DNA of 64,000 bases from the NCBI GenBank assembly GCA_964554105.1, contig CAZKNF010000008.1:16809-80808 (forward strand), read 5' to 3'. Origin of the DNA: CAZKNF01 sp964554105. Its GTDB lineage: Bacteria > Bacteroidota > Rhodothermia > Rhodothermales > VXPQ01. This document shows, in pieces, positions 8,425-16,881 of this stretch. Within the stretch, counting starts at the first letter, position 1. Every line of letters starts with the position of its first letter. A program made the translations under genes and the position numbers. The notes under the pieces were generated by a model. The model had not been told where the DNA came from, ran no database searches, and saw only the letters and a list, made by a program, of their open reading frames with translations.

Positions 8425-9385
8425 TACCAATCCTTCTCTACGTCCCTGGCCTCTGAATTCGGACGCTGCACCTGCCGAAGCAGCTGCTCTTCTTCATTCT
8501 GGAGAGCCTGGAGAATGCGTTGCGCTTCCTCTTCGCTGAGCTCGTTCGGCGATGGTTGGGCTTGCGGTTCGGATTGGAGATTCTCTTCCTGATNNNNNNN
8601 NNNNNNNNNNNNNNNNNNNNNNNNNNNNNNNNNNNNNNNNNNNNNNNNNNNNNNNNNNNNNNNNNNNNNNNNNNNNNNNNNNNNNNNNNNNNNAGCTCGT
8701 TCGGCGATGGTTGGGCTTGCGGTTCGGATTGGAGATTCTCTTCCTGATTCAGCTCATCCTGCCCCTCGCCTGCACTATCTTGCTCCTGTTCGTCCTGACC
8801 TTCCTGCCCCTGCGTCTCGTCCTCCTGCTCCTGCTCATTACCCTGCTGGTCCTGGTCGCCTTCATCGGGTTCCTGCTCCCCATCCTCTTGTTCTTGCTCC
8901 TCGCTCTCCTGATCCTCATCCTGACGGCCGTCCTGCTGCTGCTGTTGCTGTTGCTCCAGCTGACGTTTTACATATTCATAATTGTATTTGGCATCTTCGT
9001 TGTCGGGGTCGGTTAGCAGGCTCTTCCGATACTGAGCGAGAGCAGCTTCGAGATCGCTCGCGGCGAACGCAGCGTTCCCGGCGTTATAGGTCGTGCGCGC
9101 GACGTCGGCGGCCTCGGGAGCGGAGTCAAGAGCTCTTGCAAATACTTCCCCGGATCTCTCCACGTCGCCGGCTTTGAGAAGGGCGGCACCGAGGTTGTTG
9201 AGAAGACCGTACCGCAGCAGCGCGGGGGCATCCGCTGCGAGCGACGTGATACCGCTCTCATAGGCCTCTGCAGCGAGATCAAACTGATCCTGAGCGTATA
9301 GCTCATTTCCGCGCCGGCCGTCTTTCTCCCCGTCAACCGCGAACAGCGTCACAAGGACACCGATACTAATCAGGCGAATCATCAT
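8424..9385 (-). CDS. batC: BatC: TPR protein with acidic Gln/Glu-rich tail, interrupted by an assembly gap
   Basis: The signal-anchored N-terminus (MMIRLISIGVLVTLFAVDG) is followed by TPR repeats (NNLGAALLKAGDVERSGEVF; NAGNAAFAASDLEAALAQY) and a long Gln/Glu/Asp-rich segment. Read literally through the 100 N the frame breaks. If the duplicated 55-bp flank is collapsed so that 8593 follows 8749, the frame continues as PNELSEEEAQRILQALQNEE and ends in DVEKDW with TAA at 8426-8424, the ending expected for BatC. The restored gene is 807 nt (268 residues) and overlaps batD by one base (TAATG). Its start overlaps batB by 4 nt. It is therefore probably an intact gene, not a pseudogene. Confidence 0.88.
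8539..8593. repeat. 55-bp direct copy flanking the N gap (left copy)
   Basis: Bases 8539-8593 (beginning agctcgttcggcgatgg, ending cttcctgat) are identical to 8694-8748. The copy ends exactly where the Ns begin. A 55-base overlap equals a common final k-mer of short-read assemblers, so this is most simply a contig overlap that was not merged. Confidence 0.95.
8594..8693. other. Assembly gap: run of 100 N
   Basis: Exactly 100 ambiguous bases lie inside batC. A round 100 is a standard scaffold placeholder and says nothing about true length. The bases on each side are the same 55-mer, so the two contigs probably overlap. Confidence 0.98.
8694..8748. repeat. 55-bp direct copy flanking the N gap (right copy)
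   Basis: This is identical to 8539-8593 and begins at the first base after the Ns. Collapsing the pair and the Ns restores one open frame for batC. Confidence 0.95.
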
Positions 9386-10419
9386 ACGGAAATTTCAAAG
9401 TCCGGTTGGTACGTGCTTTTACGGCGGTCTCCAATGATTCGTTCGACGCCTAGCAGCAGGAGCGCCAGAGCTAAAGGCCATTGATACCGCTCTTCGTACT
9501 CCTCGAATTCCTCGGCTGCGAATTCCTGCTTCTCGAGCTGATCGAGAGCGCCGACCATTCTTGGCAGGGTACTGGATGTCCGGGCGATTCGAAAGTATGC
9601 ACCATCGGAGGCGATGCGCTGAAGGGCAGCTTCTTCCAATCGGGTTTGTACGATGCTGCCCTGGGAGTCGCGCTTGTAGCCGATGCGCTGGCCGTCACGA
9701 TATTCCGGAATGGGCGAACCTTCCGTCTCTCCCACGCCGGCCGCAAACATCGAAATGCCTTCCCTGCCGGCCGTCTGCGCCATGTCGTCGATATCATCGA
9801 CGTGATTTTCACCGTCAGAAACGAAAAGGAGGGCTCGAGTGGGGCTTTCATCCGCTCGGCCTGATTGCGTCTCAAAGGCATCCATCGCGATGCGGAGCGC
9901 TGCGTTGAAGTCCGTGCCCGGAGTCGGAATCATCTCCGGACCGGCCACATCGAGGAAAAGGCGAAGCGCGGAATAGTCCGATGTCAGTGGGCATTGAATG
10001 AAGGCGTCGCCTGCAAAGATCACCAGTCCGACGCGGTCGCCTCTAAGTTCGTCAAGAAGCTTCTTAATCTCATTCTTGGCGCGCGTGAGGCGATTGGGCG
10101 CCACGTCTTCAGCCAGCATAGAAGCGGATACGTCGAGAGCAATCACCATATCGACCCCTTCGCGAGTCACTTCCCGCACCTCCGTACCATAACGCGGACC
10201 GGCGAGGGCGATCGCCAAGAACAAGACGCCACCGACGACGGCGGCCGCCTTCCACCTGCGTCGGCGGGCGCTTACCGCCGCGATCAGCTTAGAGACCACG
10301 GAATCGTCGCCGAATCGCCGCAGCGCTTCGCGTCGCCGCCATGTCGCCCAGAGGAAAAGCGCAATTGATGCCGGCACGGCGGCAAGCATCCATAGATATG
10401 CAGGGTGCAGCCACTCCAT
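9382..10419 (-). CDS. batB: BatB: VWA-domain membrane protein
   Basis: This 345-residue protein has two N-terminal membrane segments (AYLWMLAAVPASIALFLWA; AAVVGGVLFLAIALAG), a von Willebrand A domain (about 85-290) and a C-terminal membrane segment (WPLALALLLLGVERI). The MIDAS metal site is intact: the DVSAS motif in ALDVSASMLAEDV, a threonine region near LTSDYSALR and the aspartate in LLFVSDGENH. It overlaps batC by 4 nt and lies 2 nt after batA. BatB is thought to form periplasmic complexes with BatA. Confidence 0.93.
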   Translation of the reverse strand: MEWLHPAYLWMLAAVPASIALFLWATWRRREALRRFGDDSVVSKLIAAVSARRRRWKAAAVVGGVLFLAIALAGPRYGTEVREVTREGVDMVIALDVSASMLAEDVAPNRLTRAKNEIKKLLDELRGDRVGLVIFAGDAFIQCPLTSDYSALRLFLDVAGPEMIPTPGTDFNAALRIAMDAFETQSGRADESPTRALLFVSDGENHVDDIDDMAQTAGREGISMFAAGVGETEGSPIPEYRDGQRIGYKRDSQGSIVQTRLEEAALQRIASDGAYFRIARTSSTLPRMVGALDQLEKQEFAAEEFEEYEERYQWPLALALLLLGVERIIGDRRKSTYQPDFEISV

Positions 10420-10421
10420 AA

Positions 10422-11417
10422 TTAAGGTATGCGCCTCAATCGCGTGTTCGAGAGCAATAACTCCAGCAGCAGCAATCCAAATGCCGGAAACAGAAAAAGC
10501 GCGTACCGTTCCTGATAATTCGTATAAATCCGCTCCTCGACCTCCGTCTTCTCCAGCTCTCCGATCTCTTCATATATGTCACGAAGGGCCTGCTCATTCG
10601 TAGCGCGGTAATATCGACCACCGGTGTTCTCGGCGACCGTGGTCAGCATCTCCTCGTCGATCTCGACAGGTACCATGCGCCGGCGCTGTCCGCCGAAGGG
10701 ATCGTCGAACAAAAACGGAGCTTCACCATGCGCCCCGACGCCGATCGAATAGACGCGGACGCCCATCGTTTCCGCGACATCTGAAGCGGTAACCGGGTCG
10801 ATCTCGCCGCGGTTGTTCTGCCCGTCGGTCAGGAGGATCAACACCTTGCTCTCGGCAGTGCTCTCCCTGAGCCGATTGACGGCCATAGCCAGCGCCGTAC
10901 CGATTGCGGTGCCGTCTTCGATCACGCCGACCTCGACCTCATCGAGCATGCGAAGCAGAAAGTCATAATCCAGCGTCAACGGCGTCTGCGTGAACGCTTT
11001 CGCAGCAAAAACGACGAGTCCTATACGGTCCGACGTTCGGCCGCGCACAAATTCAGCTGCGACATTGCGAGCGGCCTCGAATCGGTTTGGGCTGAAGTCT
11101 TGCGCCCTCATGGATGTGGACGTGTCCAGGACCATCATGATATCGACGCCCTCGGCATACCGCTCTTCTACGACGTTGCGCTCCTGAGGTCGGGCCAGCG
11201 CTAGTATGCCCAGAACGAGGGCAGCGTATCTAAGGATTAGCGGTACGCCACGAATGCGCGTCCACAGACTCTTTGGGACGGCCTTGGCTGGGCGAATCGA
11301 GCTATATCGAAGGCCCGCACCCCGCTTTCGTCCACGCCACCAGTCAAACGCGGCAAGCAGCGGCACGACCGCCAACAGAAAAAGCCAGTAAGGTTGAGCG
11401 AATTCCATGGGCGTCAA
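10422..11417 (-). CDS. batA: BatA: VWA-domain membrane protein
   Basis: This 331-residue protein has the same plan as BatB: N-terminal membrane segments (PYWLFLLAVVPLLAAFDWW; LILRYAALVLGILALA), a von Willebrand A domain with the DTSTS MIDAS motif (VLDTSTSMRAQDF) and LILLTDGQNNRG, and a C-terminal membrane segment (YALFLFPAFGLLLLELLL). It is first of the five bat genes and follows the sirtuin gene by 75 nt. Tandem paralogous VWA genes batA-batB are diagnostic of this operon. Confidence 0.93.
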   Translation of the reverse strand: MTPMEFAQPYWLFLLAVVPLLAAFDWWRGRKRGAGLRYSSIRPAKAVPKSLWTRIRGVPLILRYAALVLGILALARPQERNVVEERYAEGVDIMMVLDTSTSMRAQDFSPNRFEAARNVAAEFVRGRTSDRIGLVVFAAKAFTQTPLTLDYDFLLRMLDEVEVGVIEDGTAIGTALAMAVNRLRESTAESKVLILLTDGQNNRGEIDPVTASDVAETMGVRVYSIGVGAHGEAPFLFDDPFGGQRRRMVPVEIDEEMLTTVAENTGGRYYRATNEQALRDIYEEIGELEKTEVEERIYTNYQERYALFLFPAFGLLLLELLLSNTRLRRIP

Positions 11418-11492
11418 AGACGGAGAAAAGCGTTTAGTCAGCCTGTAGAATCAGGCGCGATGGAGGCATCATGAAATGCGTCATCAATACCA

Positions 11493-12254
11493 TTATTCCT
11501 TGTTTTTGTTGCGTTTCACGACCTGTAGGAGGTCTACCAGCACTTCGCCCGCCTTGCCTAAGACAACGCCATCCAGTGCGTCGGCGATCGCGCTTCGTTC
11601 TATGTTGATTTCAGCGACATACGCGCCGCACTCCCTGGCCCGCAGCGGAATCCCCGCCGCAGGATAGACCACAGCGCTCGTGCCGACGCTGAGGAACACG
11701 TCTGCACGCTCGGCTGCGGCGTACGCATTTTCCATGGCACCTTCAGGCAGCATCTCGCCGAACCAGACAACATCAGGACGAATCAGCCCACCACAGTCGG
11801 GACATACAGCGCGCGCCCCCTCGGCAATCGGATGCATCACCTTGTCTCCTGCCCGTCGCTCACACTCGATGCAGTAGCTTCGGGTGATGTTGCCGTGCAA
11901 CTCGATAACGTTTCGGCTTCCGGCACGACGGTGGAGATCGTCTACATTTTGTGTGATGAGCGTAAAATCATCCACCAACGCCTCGAGCTCGGCAAGTGCC
12001 ACGTGTCCGGGATTCGGCGCTCTCTCGCGCGCAACAATTCGGCGATGCTCATACCATTTCTGCACGAGCTCCGGATTTTGCAGAAATGATCTCACATTCG
12101 CCAGCTCCTCGGGCTTGAAGCGATCCCAGAGCCCTCCTTCATCGCGAAAGGTAGGAATGCCGCTCTCTGCGCTGATGCCCGCGCCGGTCAGGACAGCGAC
12201 CGAGGAGGCACGGGAGAGTCGCGACGCCAGCTCAATCCTCGACGGTTCGGCCAT
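11493..12254 (-). CDS. cobB: NAD-dependent protein deacylase, Sir2 family class III
   Basis: From ATG 12254 the protein is 253 residues, normal for CobB. Visible motifs are GAGISAESGIPTFRDEGG (NAD binding), TQNVDDLHRRAGS with the catalytic His following in ELHGNI, two zinc pairs CIEC and CPDC, and VGTSAVVYPAAG. The segment KWYEHRR carries the Tyr-x-x-Arg pair that in SIRT5/CobB favours succinyl- or malonyl-lysine. The frame extends upstream, but ATG 12254 gives the standard N-terminus (MAEPSRIELASRL) and overlaps the preceding gene by 23 nt. It sits within the Bat operon, between the DUF4381-like gene and batA. Confidence 0.93.
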   Translation of the reverse strand: MAEPSRIELASRLSRASSVAVLTGAGISAESGIPTFRDEGGLWDRFKPEELANVRSFLQNPELVQKWYEHRRIVARERAPNPGHVALAELEALVDDFTLITQNVDDLHRRAGSRNVIELHGNITRSYCIECERRAGDKVMHPIAEGARAVCPDCGGLIRPDVVWFGEMLPEGAMENAYAAAERADVFLSVGTSAVVYPAAGIPLRARECGAYVAEINIERSAIADALDGVVLGKAGEVLVDLLQVVKRNKNKE

Positions 12255-13239
12255 TCTGAAGTTCGAGTTCGGGGTTGTCTGACGAAGGTTCGGAGGGCCG
12301 GCGAGCGTCTTCCACCGACTGGACGATCTCACGCGTTTTCTGCAAGGCTTCACGGCCCTGCTTGGGCGGAGGCTCTGCATCGGCAAATTTAACATAGTCC
12401 GAAAGTGAAAGAACGATCTGGATATCGCGGCTCGTATCCGGCGTCGGCAGATCATGACCCGTAAGCTCGCGAATCAGTTCGCGCGTCGTCGATTCCATCG
12501 CATTTACGCGTAGTCGCCGCGCAAGATAGCGCCGAAGAATGTCCGAAAGCTCCGTGTAGTAGGGCTGCACAGCCTCGCGGCGATTCAGGTCCGTCTGCTC
12601 GAGCGCCTGAAGGCGCTTCATTGCTTCGATGTGAGGCGGCTCAGGCGGAGGGGCGGGTGCTGCAGCCCGCTGGTTTTCACGTCCACGCCGTTTCCACAAA
12701 TACAAGGCCAACAGTGCGGCAAGGAGCAGCAAAACGGCGCCGCCTACGATGTAGGGCCAGATCGCCCTTGGAAAATCGACGAGCGGAGCAAGATCGCGAA
12801 CCTCCTGGGCATCGGGCGGAACGAGAGAAATGACCGGAACCTGAAGCGCCGATGTCCTGACCGAAAACGTGTCCTCGCCTGCAGTGAAGCGAATGGGAAT
12901 AGGCGCCATCGCAGCCGTGTCGAGTGCGAAGGTCGCAACCTCATAGACGACGCTGTCGATCCGCATGCCGTCACGCGTGAAGCTGTCGCGCATGTGACGT
13001 CGCAAGACTTCGAGATCACCAAATCGGAGCGTGTCCGAGGGCTCCGGGAACGCCGGATCGGCGGTGAAGTCGTGTTCGGCCGCAATCGATACGTAAAAGC
13101 GCTGTCCTACCGTGACGCTGTCTTCTGAGACGTGGACCCGCAGCTCCTGGGCGTGAACCGGAACTCCCAGAACGACCAACCATGCAACCGCGGCGAGCAG
13201 GGCGAGGGTTCGTCCCTCACGAAGTAGCACGGTCGTCAT
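12232..13239 (-). CDS. Bat-operon membrane protein (BatD N-domain-like / DUF4381-like)
   Basis: This 335-residue protein has a signal peptide (LALLAAVAWLVVLGVPVHAQ) and a beta-rich periplasmic part opening ELRVHVSEDSVTVGQRFYVS, which resembles the first domain of BatD. It has one membrane segment (AIWPYIVGGAVLLLLAALLA, about residue 160) and a cytoplasmic helical tail with PHIEAMKRLQALEQTDLNRR and YTELSDILRRYLARR. The tail resembles DUF4381/BatD tails that sit beside VWA proteins in MoxR-type operons. It overlaps the DUF58 gene by 4 nt and the sirtuin by 23 nt. The exact function is unknown; a structural role beside BatA/B is inferred. Confidence 0.75.
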   Translation of the reverse strand: MTTVLLREGRTLALLAAVAWLVVLGVPVHAQELRVHVSEDSVTVGQRFYVSIAAEHDFTADPAFPEPSDTLRFGDLEVLRRHMRDSFTRDGMRIDSVVYEVATFALDTAAMAPIPIRFTAGEDTFSVRTSALQVPVISLVPPDAQEVRDLAPLVDFPRAIWPYIVGGAVLLLLAALLALYLWKRRGRENQRAAAPAPPPEPPHIEAMKRLQALEQTDLNRREAVQPYYTELSDILRRYLARRLRVNAMESTTRELIRELTGHDLPTPDTSRDIQIVLSLSDYVKFADAEPPPKQGREALQKTREIVQSVEDARRPSEPSSDNPELELQNGRTVED

Positions 13240-14114
13240 CTAGAGATCTTATTTCGCTTTCGGAAGAATCGCATGAGAGGTTCGACGTATCCCTCGTCGG
13301 TACGAATCGGGATGTAATCCATCCGGATGCGCCGAAAGAGATTTGCGATGTCGGCCTGCCGGGCACCGGCATGCATGGCAAACGTGCGACGCGTCCGGCG
13401 GTCGCTCGTGTCAACGACGATGGTTTCTCCCGTTTCCGCGTCGGTCAGGTCAACAAGCCCCATGGCGGGCAGTTCCTCCTCTCTTGGATCCAGCAGATGG
13501 ACGGCGATGGCGTCGTGGCGCCGGGCGACGACGCGAAGAGGCTTCACGAAATCGGAGGCGAAGAAGTCGCTGATGACGAGGACGATCGAGCGGCGTTTCA
13601 TCACGTGCAGGACGTGATTGAATGCCACGCTGAGATCCGTTCCGCGGGATTCGGATGCATGCGCGAACAGCTCGCGGAGGAGCCGGAGCACGTGTTTTCG
13701 TCCTTTCTTCGGGGGAACGAAGAGTTCGACCCGATCACTCACCAGGAGCAATCCAACCTTGTCGTTGTTCTGGATCGCGCTGAATCCGATGACGGCGCAG
13801 ATCTCCGCGGCAATTTCGCGCTTGAACTTTTCGCTCGAGCCGAAATCCTCCGATCCGGAGACATCTACGACGAGCATGAGGGTCTGCTCGCGTTCCTCCT
13901 CGAAAACCTTCACGTAACCTTCTCCCGTACGGGCCGAAACGTTCCAGTCGATGGTCCGGATGTCGTCGCCGACCTGGTAGGGGCGGACTTCTGAGAATTC
14001 GATTCCACGGCCTTTGAAAGCAGAGTGGTATTCACCTCCAAATACGTTGTTCACGAGACCTTTGGTACGGATCTCGATCCGCCGGATCTTTCGAAAGAGT
14101 TCTTTCGGGATCAT
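13236..14114 (-). CDS. DUF58 domain-containing protein
   Basis: This 292-residue soluble protein has the family hallmarks: GEYHSAFKGRGIEFSEVRPY, then VGDDIRTIDWNVSARTG, followed by a degenerate VWA fold (LMLVVDVSGSEDFG, IVLVISDFFAS). DUF58 genes normally sit between a MoxR AAA+ ATPase and the bat genes; here it leads the cluster with no moxR. It is probably the first gene of the Bat transcript, with the aldo/keto reductase only 9 nt upstream on the same strand. Confidence 0.92.
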   Translation of the reverse strand: MIPKELFRKIRRIEIRTKGLVNNVFGGEYHSAFKGRGIEFSEVRPYQVGDDIRTIDWNVSARTGEGYVKVFEEEREQTLMLVVDVSGSEDFGSSEKFKREIAAEICAVIGFSAIQNNDKVGLLLVSDRVELFVPPKKGRKHVLRLLRELFAHASESRGTDLSVAFNHVLHVMKRRSIVLVISDFFASDFVKPLRVVARRHDAIAVHLLDPREEELPAMGLVDLTDAETGETIVVDTSDRRTRRTFAMHAGARQADIANLFRRIRMDYIPIRTDEGYVEPLMRFFRKRNKISR

Positions 14115-14123
14115 TGCGCCGTA

Positions 14124-15095
14124 TTACTGTGACCACTCGGTCGGTTGACGGTCCCATCGATGGGCGCGGAGCTTCTGGATTAGGTCGTCCGCTAGCGGAC
14201 CTTTGTCACTCGTCCGCAGATTCGCGTCTACGTGCCGGAGCTGGCGCATTCCGGGAATGACGGTCGACACGGTGTCGTTTGCAAGTATGAATCGCAGCGC
14301 CATCTCGGGCATGTCCATACCATCCGGAACGAGCTCTTTCAGTGCATCGGCGTGCTCCACGCTTGCGATCAAATTTTCAGGGACGAAGTAGGTGTTGCGC
14401 CAATCCCCCTCAGGCCACCGCGTGTCTTTCGTGAGTTTCCCTGTAAGCGTACCCTCGTCGAACGGAACGCGGGCGATGACGGCCACGTCCATTTCGTCGC
14501 ACGCGGTGAAGAGCTCATCTTCCGGCTCTTGATCGAATATATTGTAGATTACCTGTACGGAATCGATCAGACCGCTCTCGACGGTTTTGATCCCGTTCCA
14601 TGGCTCCCATCTGTTGATCGAAATGCCGATCGCACGAATCAGTCCCTGACGTCGCAGATCGTCGACATTCGAAAACCACCGGTCATCGTCTGTCCAAGCG
14701 TCTTCCCAGACGTGGAATTGCATCAGATCGATGCGCTCCAGGCCCGTATTTTTTAAACTTTCGTTGACGCTCTGCTCGATGTGCTCCGGAGGAAAGACAT
14801 CATCAAGCGAGAAGCCTCGGCGACTTGGCCATTGACGGTTTTTGGGCGGTATTTTGCTTGCTGCGTACAGAGTTCGGTCGGGATTCTGACGGACCAGCCT
14901 ACCGAGGAGGTGCTCGCTGTGGCCCTCTCCGTACGCCAGAGCCGTGTCGAAGAAATTGCACCCGAGGTCGACGGCGCGTTGAAGCGACTTCAGCGACTGT
15001 TCGTCGTCGGACCCCTTCCATCCCCCCATCCCCCACATACCATATCCAATCTCACTTATCTCCCAATTGGTTCGTCCAAATCTCCGATATCTCAT
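14124..15095 (-). CDS. Aldo/keto reductase
   Basis: This 323-residue NADPH-dependent TIM-barrel oxidoreductase has the catalytic tetrad visible: Asp and Tyr in NFFDTALAYGEGHSE, Lys in YAASKIPP and His in LMQFHVWED. The C-terminal cofactor segment STVIPGMRQLRHVDAN is also present. The start MRYRRFGRTNWEISEIGYG is the standard family opening. It is divergent from purQ with 104 nt between, and lies 9 nt before the DUF58 gene, so it may head the Bat transcript. Substrate is unknown. Confidence 0.93.
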   Translation of the reverse strand: MRYRRFGRTNWEISEIGYGMWGMGGWKGSDDEQSLKSLQRAVDLGCNFFDTALAYGEGHSEHLLGRLVRQNPDRTLYAASKIPPKNRQWPSRRGFSLDDVFPPEHIEQSVNESLKNTGLERIDLMQFHVWEDAWTDDDRWFSNVDDLRRQGLIRAIGISINRWEPWNGIKTVESGLIDSVQVIYNIFDQEPEDELFTACDEMDVAVIARVPFDEGTLTGKLTKDTRWPEGDWRNTYFVPENLIASVEHADALKELVPDGMDMPEMALRFILANDTVSTVIPGMRQLRHVDANLRTSDKGPLADDLIQKLRAHRWDRQPTEWSQ

Positions 15096-15199
15096 GTCGT
15101 CGTAAGTTTGATGAAGATGCCCGGCGCCCGGATCCCGGCTTTGCCCGGCAAGTTATCAGCCTCGGACAATCTGAGTTCCAGTCAACGGAATATAGTCGA

Positions 15200-15907
15200 A
15201 TGCCCATCACCTTCGGCATCATCATTTTTCCCGGATCGAACTGCGACCACGATGCTTACCATGCGGCGAAGCACGTGTTCGAGCAAGAAGCGCGATTTAT
15301 ATGGCATAAGGAGGAAAGCCTGGGTGATGTCGACGTCGTTGTGATGCCGGGCGGATTCTCGTATGGCGATTATCTGCGTTCCGGTGCGATCGCGCGCTTT
15401 TCGCCGATCATGAAGGACGTCATACGGTTCGCCGAAGAGGGGGGTCTGGTATTCGGTATTTGCAATGGATTTCAGGTCCTGTGCGAGGCGGGGCTCTTAC
15501 CAGGTGCGCTTATTCGTAACGCGTCGCTGCGGTTTGCCTGCAAGCAGACATACCTTCGAGTCGAGAATGCACATACTCCCTATACGGAAACGACGACGAA
15601 GGGCCAGGTAGTGCAAATCCCGATTTCCCACGGTGAGGGCAATTACTTTGCGGAGGACGACGTACTCGACCTGCTGGAAGAGCGTGATCAGATCGTCTTT
15701 CGATATTGCGACAAAGACGGCAATGTAACCGACGCGGCAAATCCCAACGGATCCGCTCGGAATATTGCCGGCATCGTCAATGACCGTCGGAATGTCTTGG
15801 GAATGATGCCGCACCCGGATCGGTGCGCTGAATCAATTCTGGGAAGCAGCGATGGTACGCTGGTATTTCAGTCAATTTTGAATCATTTCACCGAGATTGC
15901 CGCGTAG
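15200..15907 (+). CDS. purQ: Phosphoribosylformylglycinamidine synthase subunit PurQ
   Basis: This is the glutamine amidotransferase subunit of the PurSQL complex (purine step 4). From ATG 15200 it is 235 residues beginning MPITFGIIIFPGSNCDHDA, the canonical PurQ start; the open frame extends upstream but the added sequence is not PurQ-like. The nucleophile Cys lies in VFGICNGFQVLCEAGLLPGAL, and the His and Glu of the triad are at MMPHPDRCAE near the C-terminus. purL and purS are not in the window. Confidence 0.96.
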   Translation: MPITFGIIIFPGSNCDHDAYHAAKHVFEQEARFIWHKEESLGDVDVVVMPGGFSYGDYLRSGAIARFSPIMKDVIRFAEEGGLVFGICNGFQVLCEAGLLPGALIRNASLRFACKQTYLRVENAHTPYTETTTKGQVVQIPISHGEGNYFAEDDVLDLLEERDQIVFRYCDKDGNVTDAANPNGSARNIAGIVNDRRNVLGMMPHPDRCAESILGSSDGTLVFQSILNHFTEIAA

Positions 15908-15947
15908 ACCGCATCCCTGCGATCACTCTCGACAATTTTGACGCGGC

Positions 15948-16568
15948 ATGTTTGCTGACACTCCGGTTACGATTCTCCTCCTGCTCGCCAACGTTCTGGT
16001 GAGCGCCTACGCGCTATTCATCGACGAGTCGCTGATCGATCGGTTGGCGTTCAAGCCGAAGCAAATCTTGAAGAATGGGGAGTATCAGCGACTGATTACG
16101 GCCGGCTTTGTGCATGCGGGTATCGCGCACCTGGCATTCAATATGCTGACGCTCTTCTTTTTCGGTCCCGAGCTGGAGCGGATCCTGGGTCCTGGCAAAT
16201 TCCTGGTTCTTTATTTCGGTGCCGAGCTGGCTGCGCACGGCTTGTCGCTCGTGCTGCATCGGGAGACGGCAAGCTATGCGGCCGTGGGTGCATCTGGAGC
16301 CGTGAGTGGAGTGGTCTTCGGATATTGCCTCTTTTACCCGTTTCACAGCCTGTACATCTTCTTCTTGCCGATTCCCATTCCAGCCGTCGTATTTGCCGTC
16401 GCGTACGTATTGCTGTCGATGTACGCGATGCGCCGGGGACAGGCAGACAGCGCCCCGGGCGGAATTGCGCATGAAGCGCATCTGGGCGGGGCTTTCGGTG
16501 GCCTGTTATTGACGATTCTACTGGAACCGCGAGCGCTGGGAATCTTCTTCAGCCAGCTGGGGCTGTAG
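15948..16568 (+). CDS. Rhomboid family intramembrane serine protease
   Basis: This 206-residue protein has about six membrane segments. The catalytic serine is in AVGASGAVSGVVFGY (GxSG motif) and the catalytic histidine in HEAHLGGAFGGLLLT. The upstream helix segment GFVHAGIAHLAFNMLTLFFFG matches the conserved HxxxxHxxxN region of rhomboids (H-A-G-I-A-H-L-A-F-N). It follows purQ by 40 nt on the same strand. Function is probably regulated intramembrane cleavage; the substrate is unknown. Confidence 0.93.
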   Translation: MFADTPVTILLLLANVLVSAYALFIDESLIDRLAFKPKQILKNGEYQRLITAGFVHAGIAHLAFNMLTLFFFGPELERILGPGKFLVLYFGAELAAHGLSLVLHRETASYAAVGASGAVSGVVFGYCLFYPFHSLYIFFLPIPIPAVVFAVAYVLLSMYAMRRGQADSAPGGIAHEAHLGGAFGGLLLTILLEPRALGIFFSQLGL

Positions 16569-16881
16569 CGTTGTCCGTTATTGCACACATGCGAAATCTC
16601 GAAGCATGATGTGGATGTGGATAATATACCGTTATTGCTGTTTGCAATGCCGGATCCGCAGGTGTATCTTATCTGCACCTCATGCCGCCTGGAGCCCCGT
16701 TCGGGGCATCAACATTCAGTCGCGGACACTGGGAAATAAAAGCTCGGCTTTGGGCAGGCCGGGCTTTTTCGTTCACGACCGCTCTCGTCTGCTCTGCCGG
16801 CATGCTCTTCCCCTTCCTCTCCCTTCGGGGAACTGTGGATATTGTGTTAATGATTTGTGGAATAAATCGCCGCATCGCTGC
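16569..16881. other. Intergenic region with a possible small transcript upstream of the large RNA
   Basis: No protein gene is supportable. It contains hairpin-forming stretches (16690-16710, GCCCC/GGGGC) and an intrinsic terminator at 16739-16769. A TGTGGATAA at 16616-16624 matches a DnaA box, with a one-off copy at 16834-16842. It may simply be the rhomboid 3' UTR, or may encode a short RNA ending at the terminator. Confidence 0.4.
16739..16769 (+). terminator. Intrinsic terminator downstream of rhomboid
   Basis: A 10-bp stem (16739-16748 with 16758-16767, one U-G pair, core GCTCGGC/GCCGGGC) has a 9-nt loop and runs into TTTTT at 16765-16769. It lies 170 nt after the rhomboid stop and upstream of the next promoter at 16882. 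Confidence 0.75.

Noticed and set aside
8438..9385. batC as a pseudogene with a divergent C-terminus
   Set aside because: The divergent ending comes from reading through the placeholder Ns in the wrong frame; collapsing the 55-bp overlap restores the family ending.
16616..16842. Two DnaA-box-like sites (TGTGGATAA, TGTGGATAT) with parAB 7 kb away, suggesting an origin of replication
   Set aside because: Only one exact and one near box, no AT-rich unwinding element or dnaA/dnaN nearby; two such 9-mers are expected by chance at this rate.
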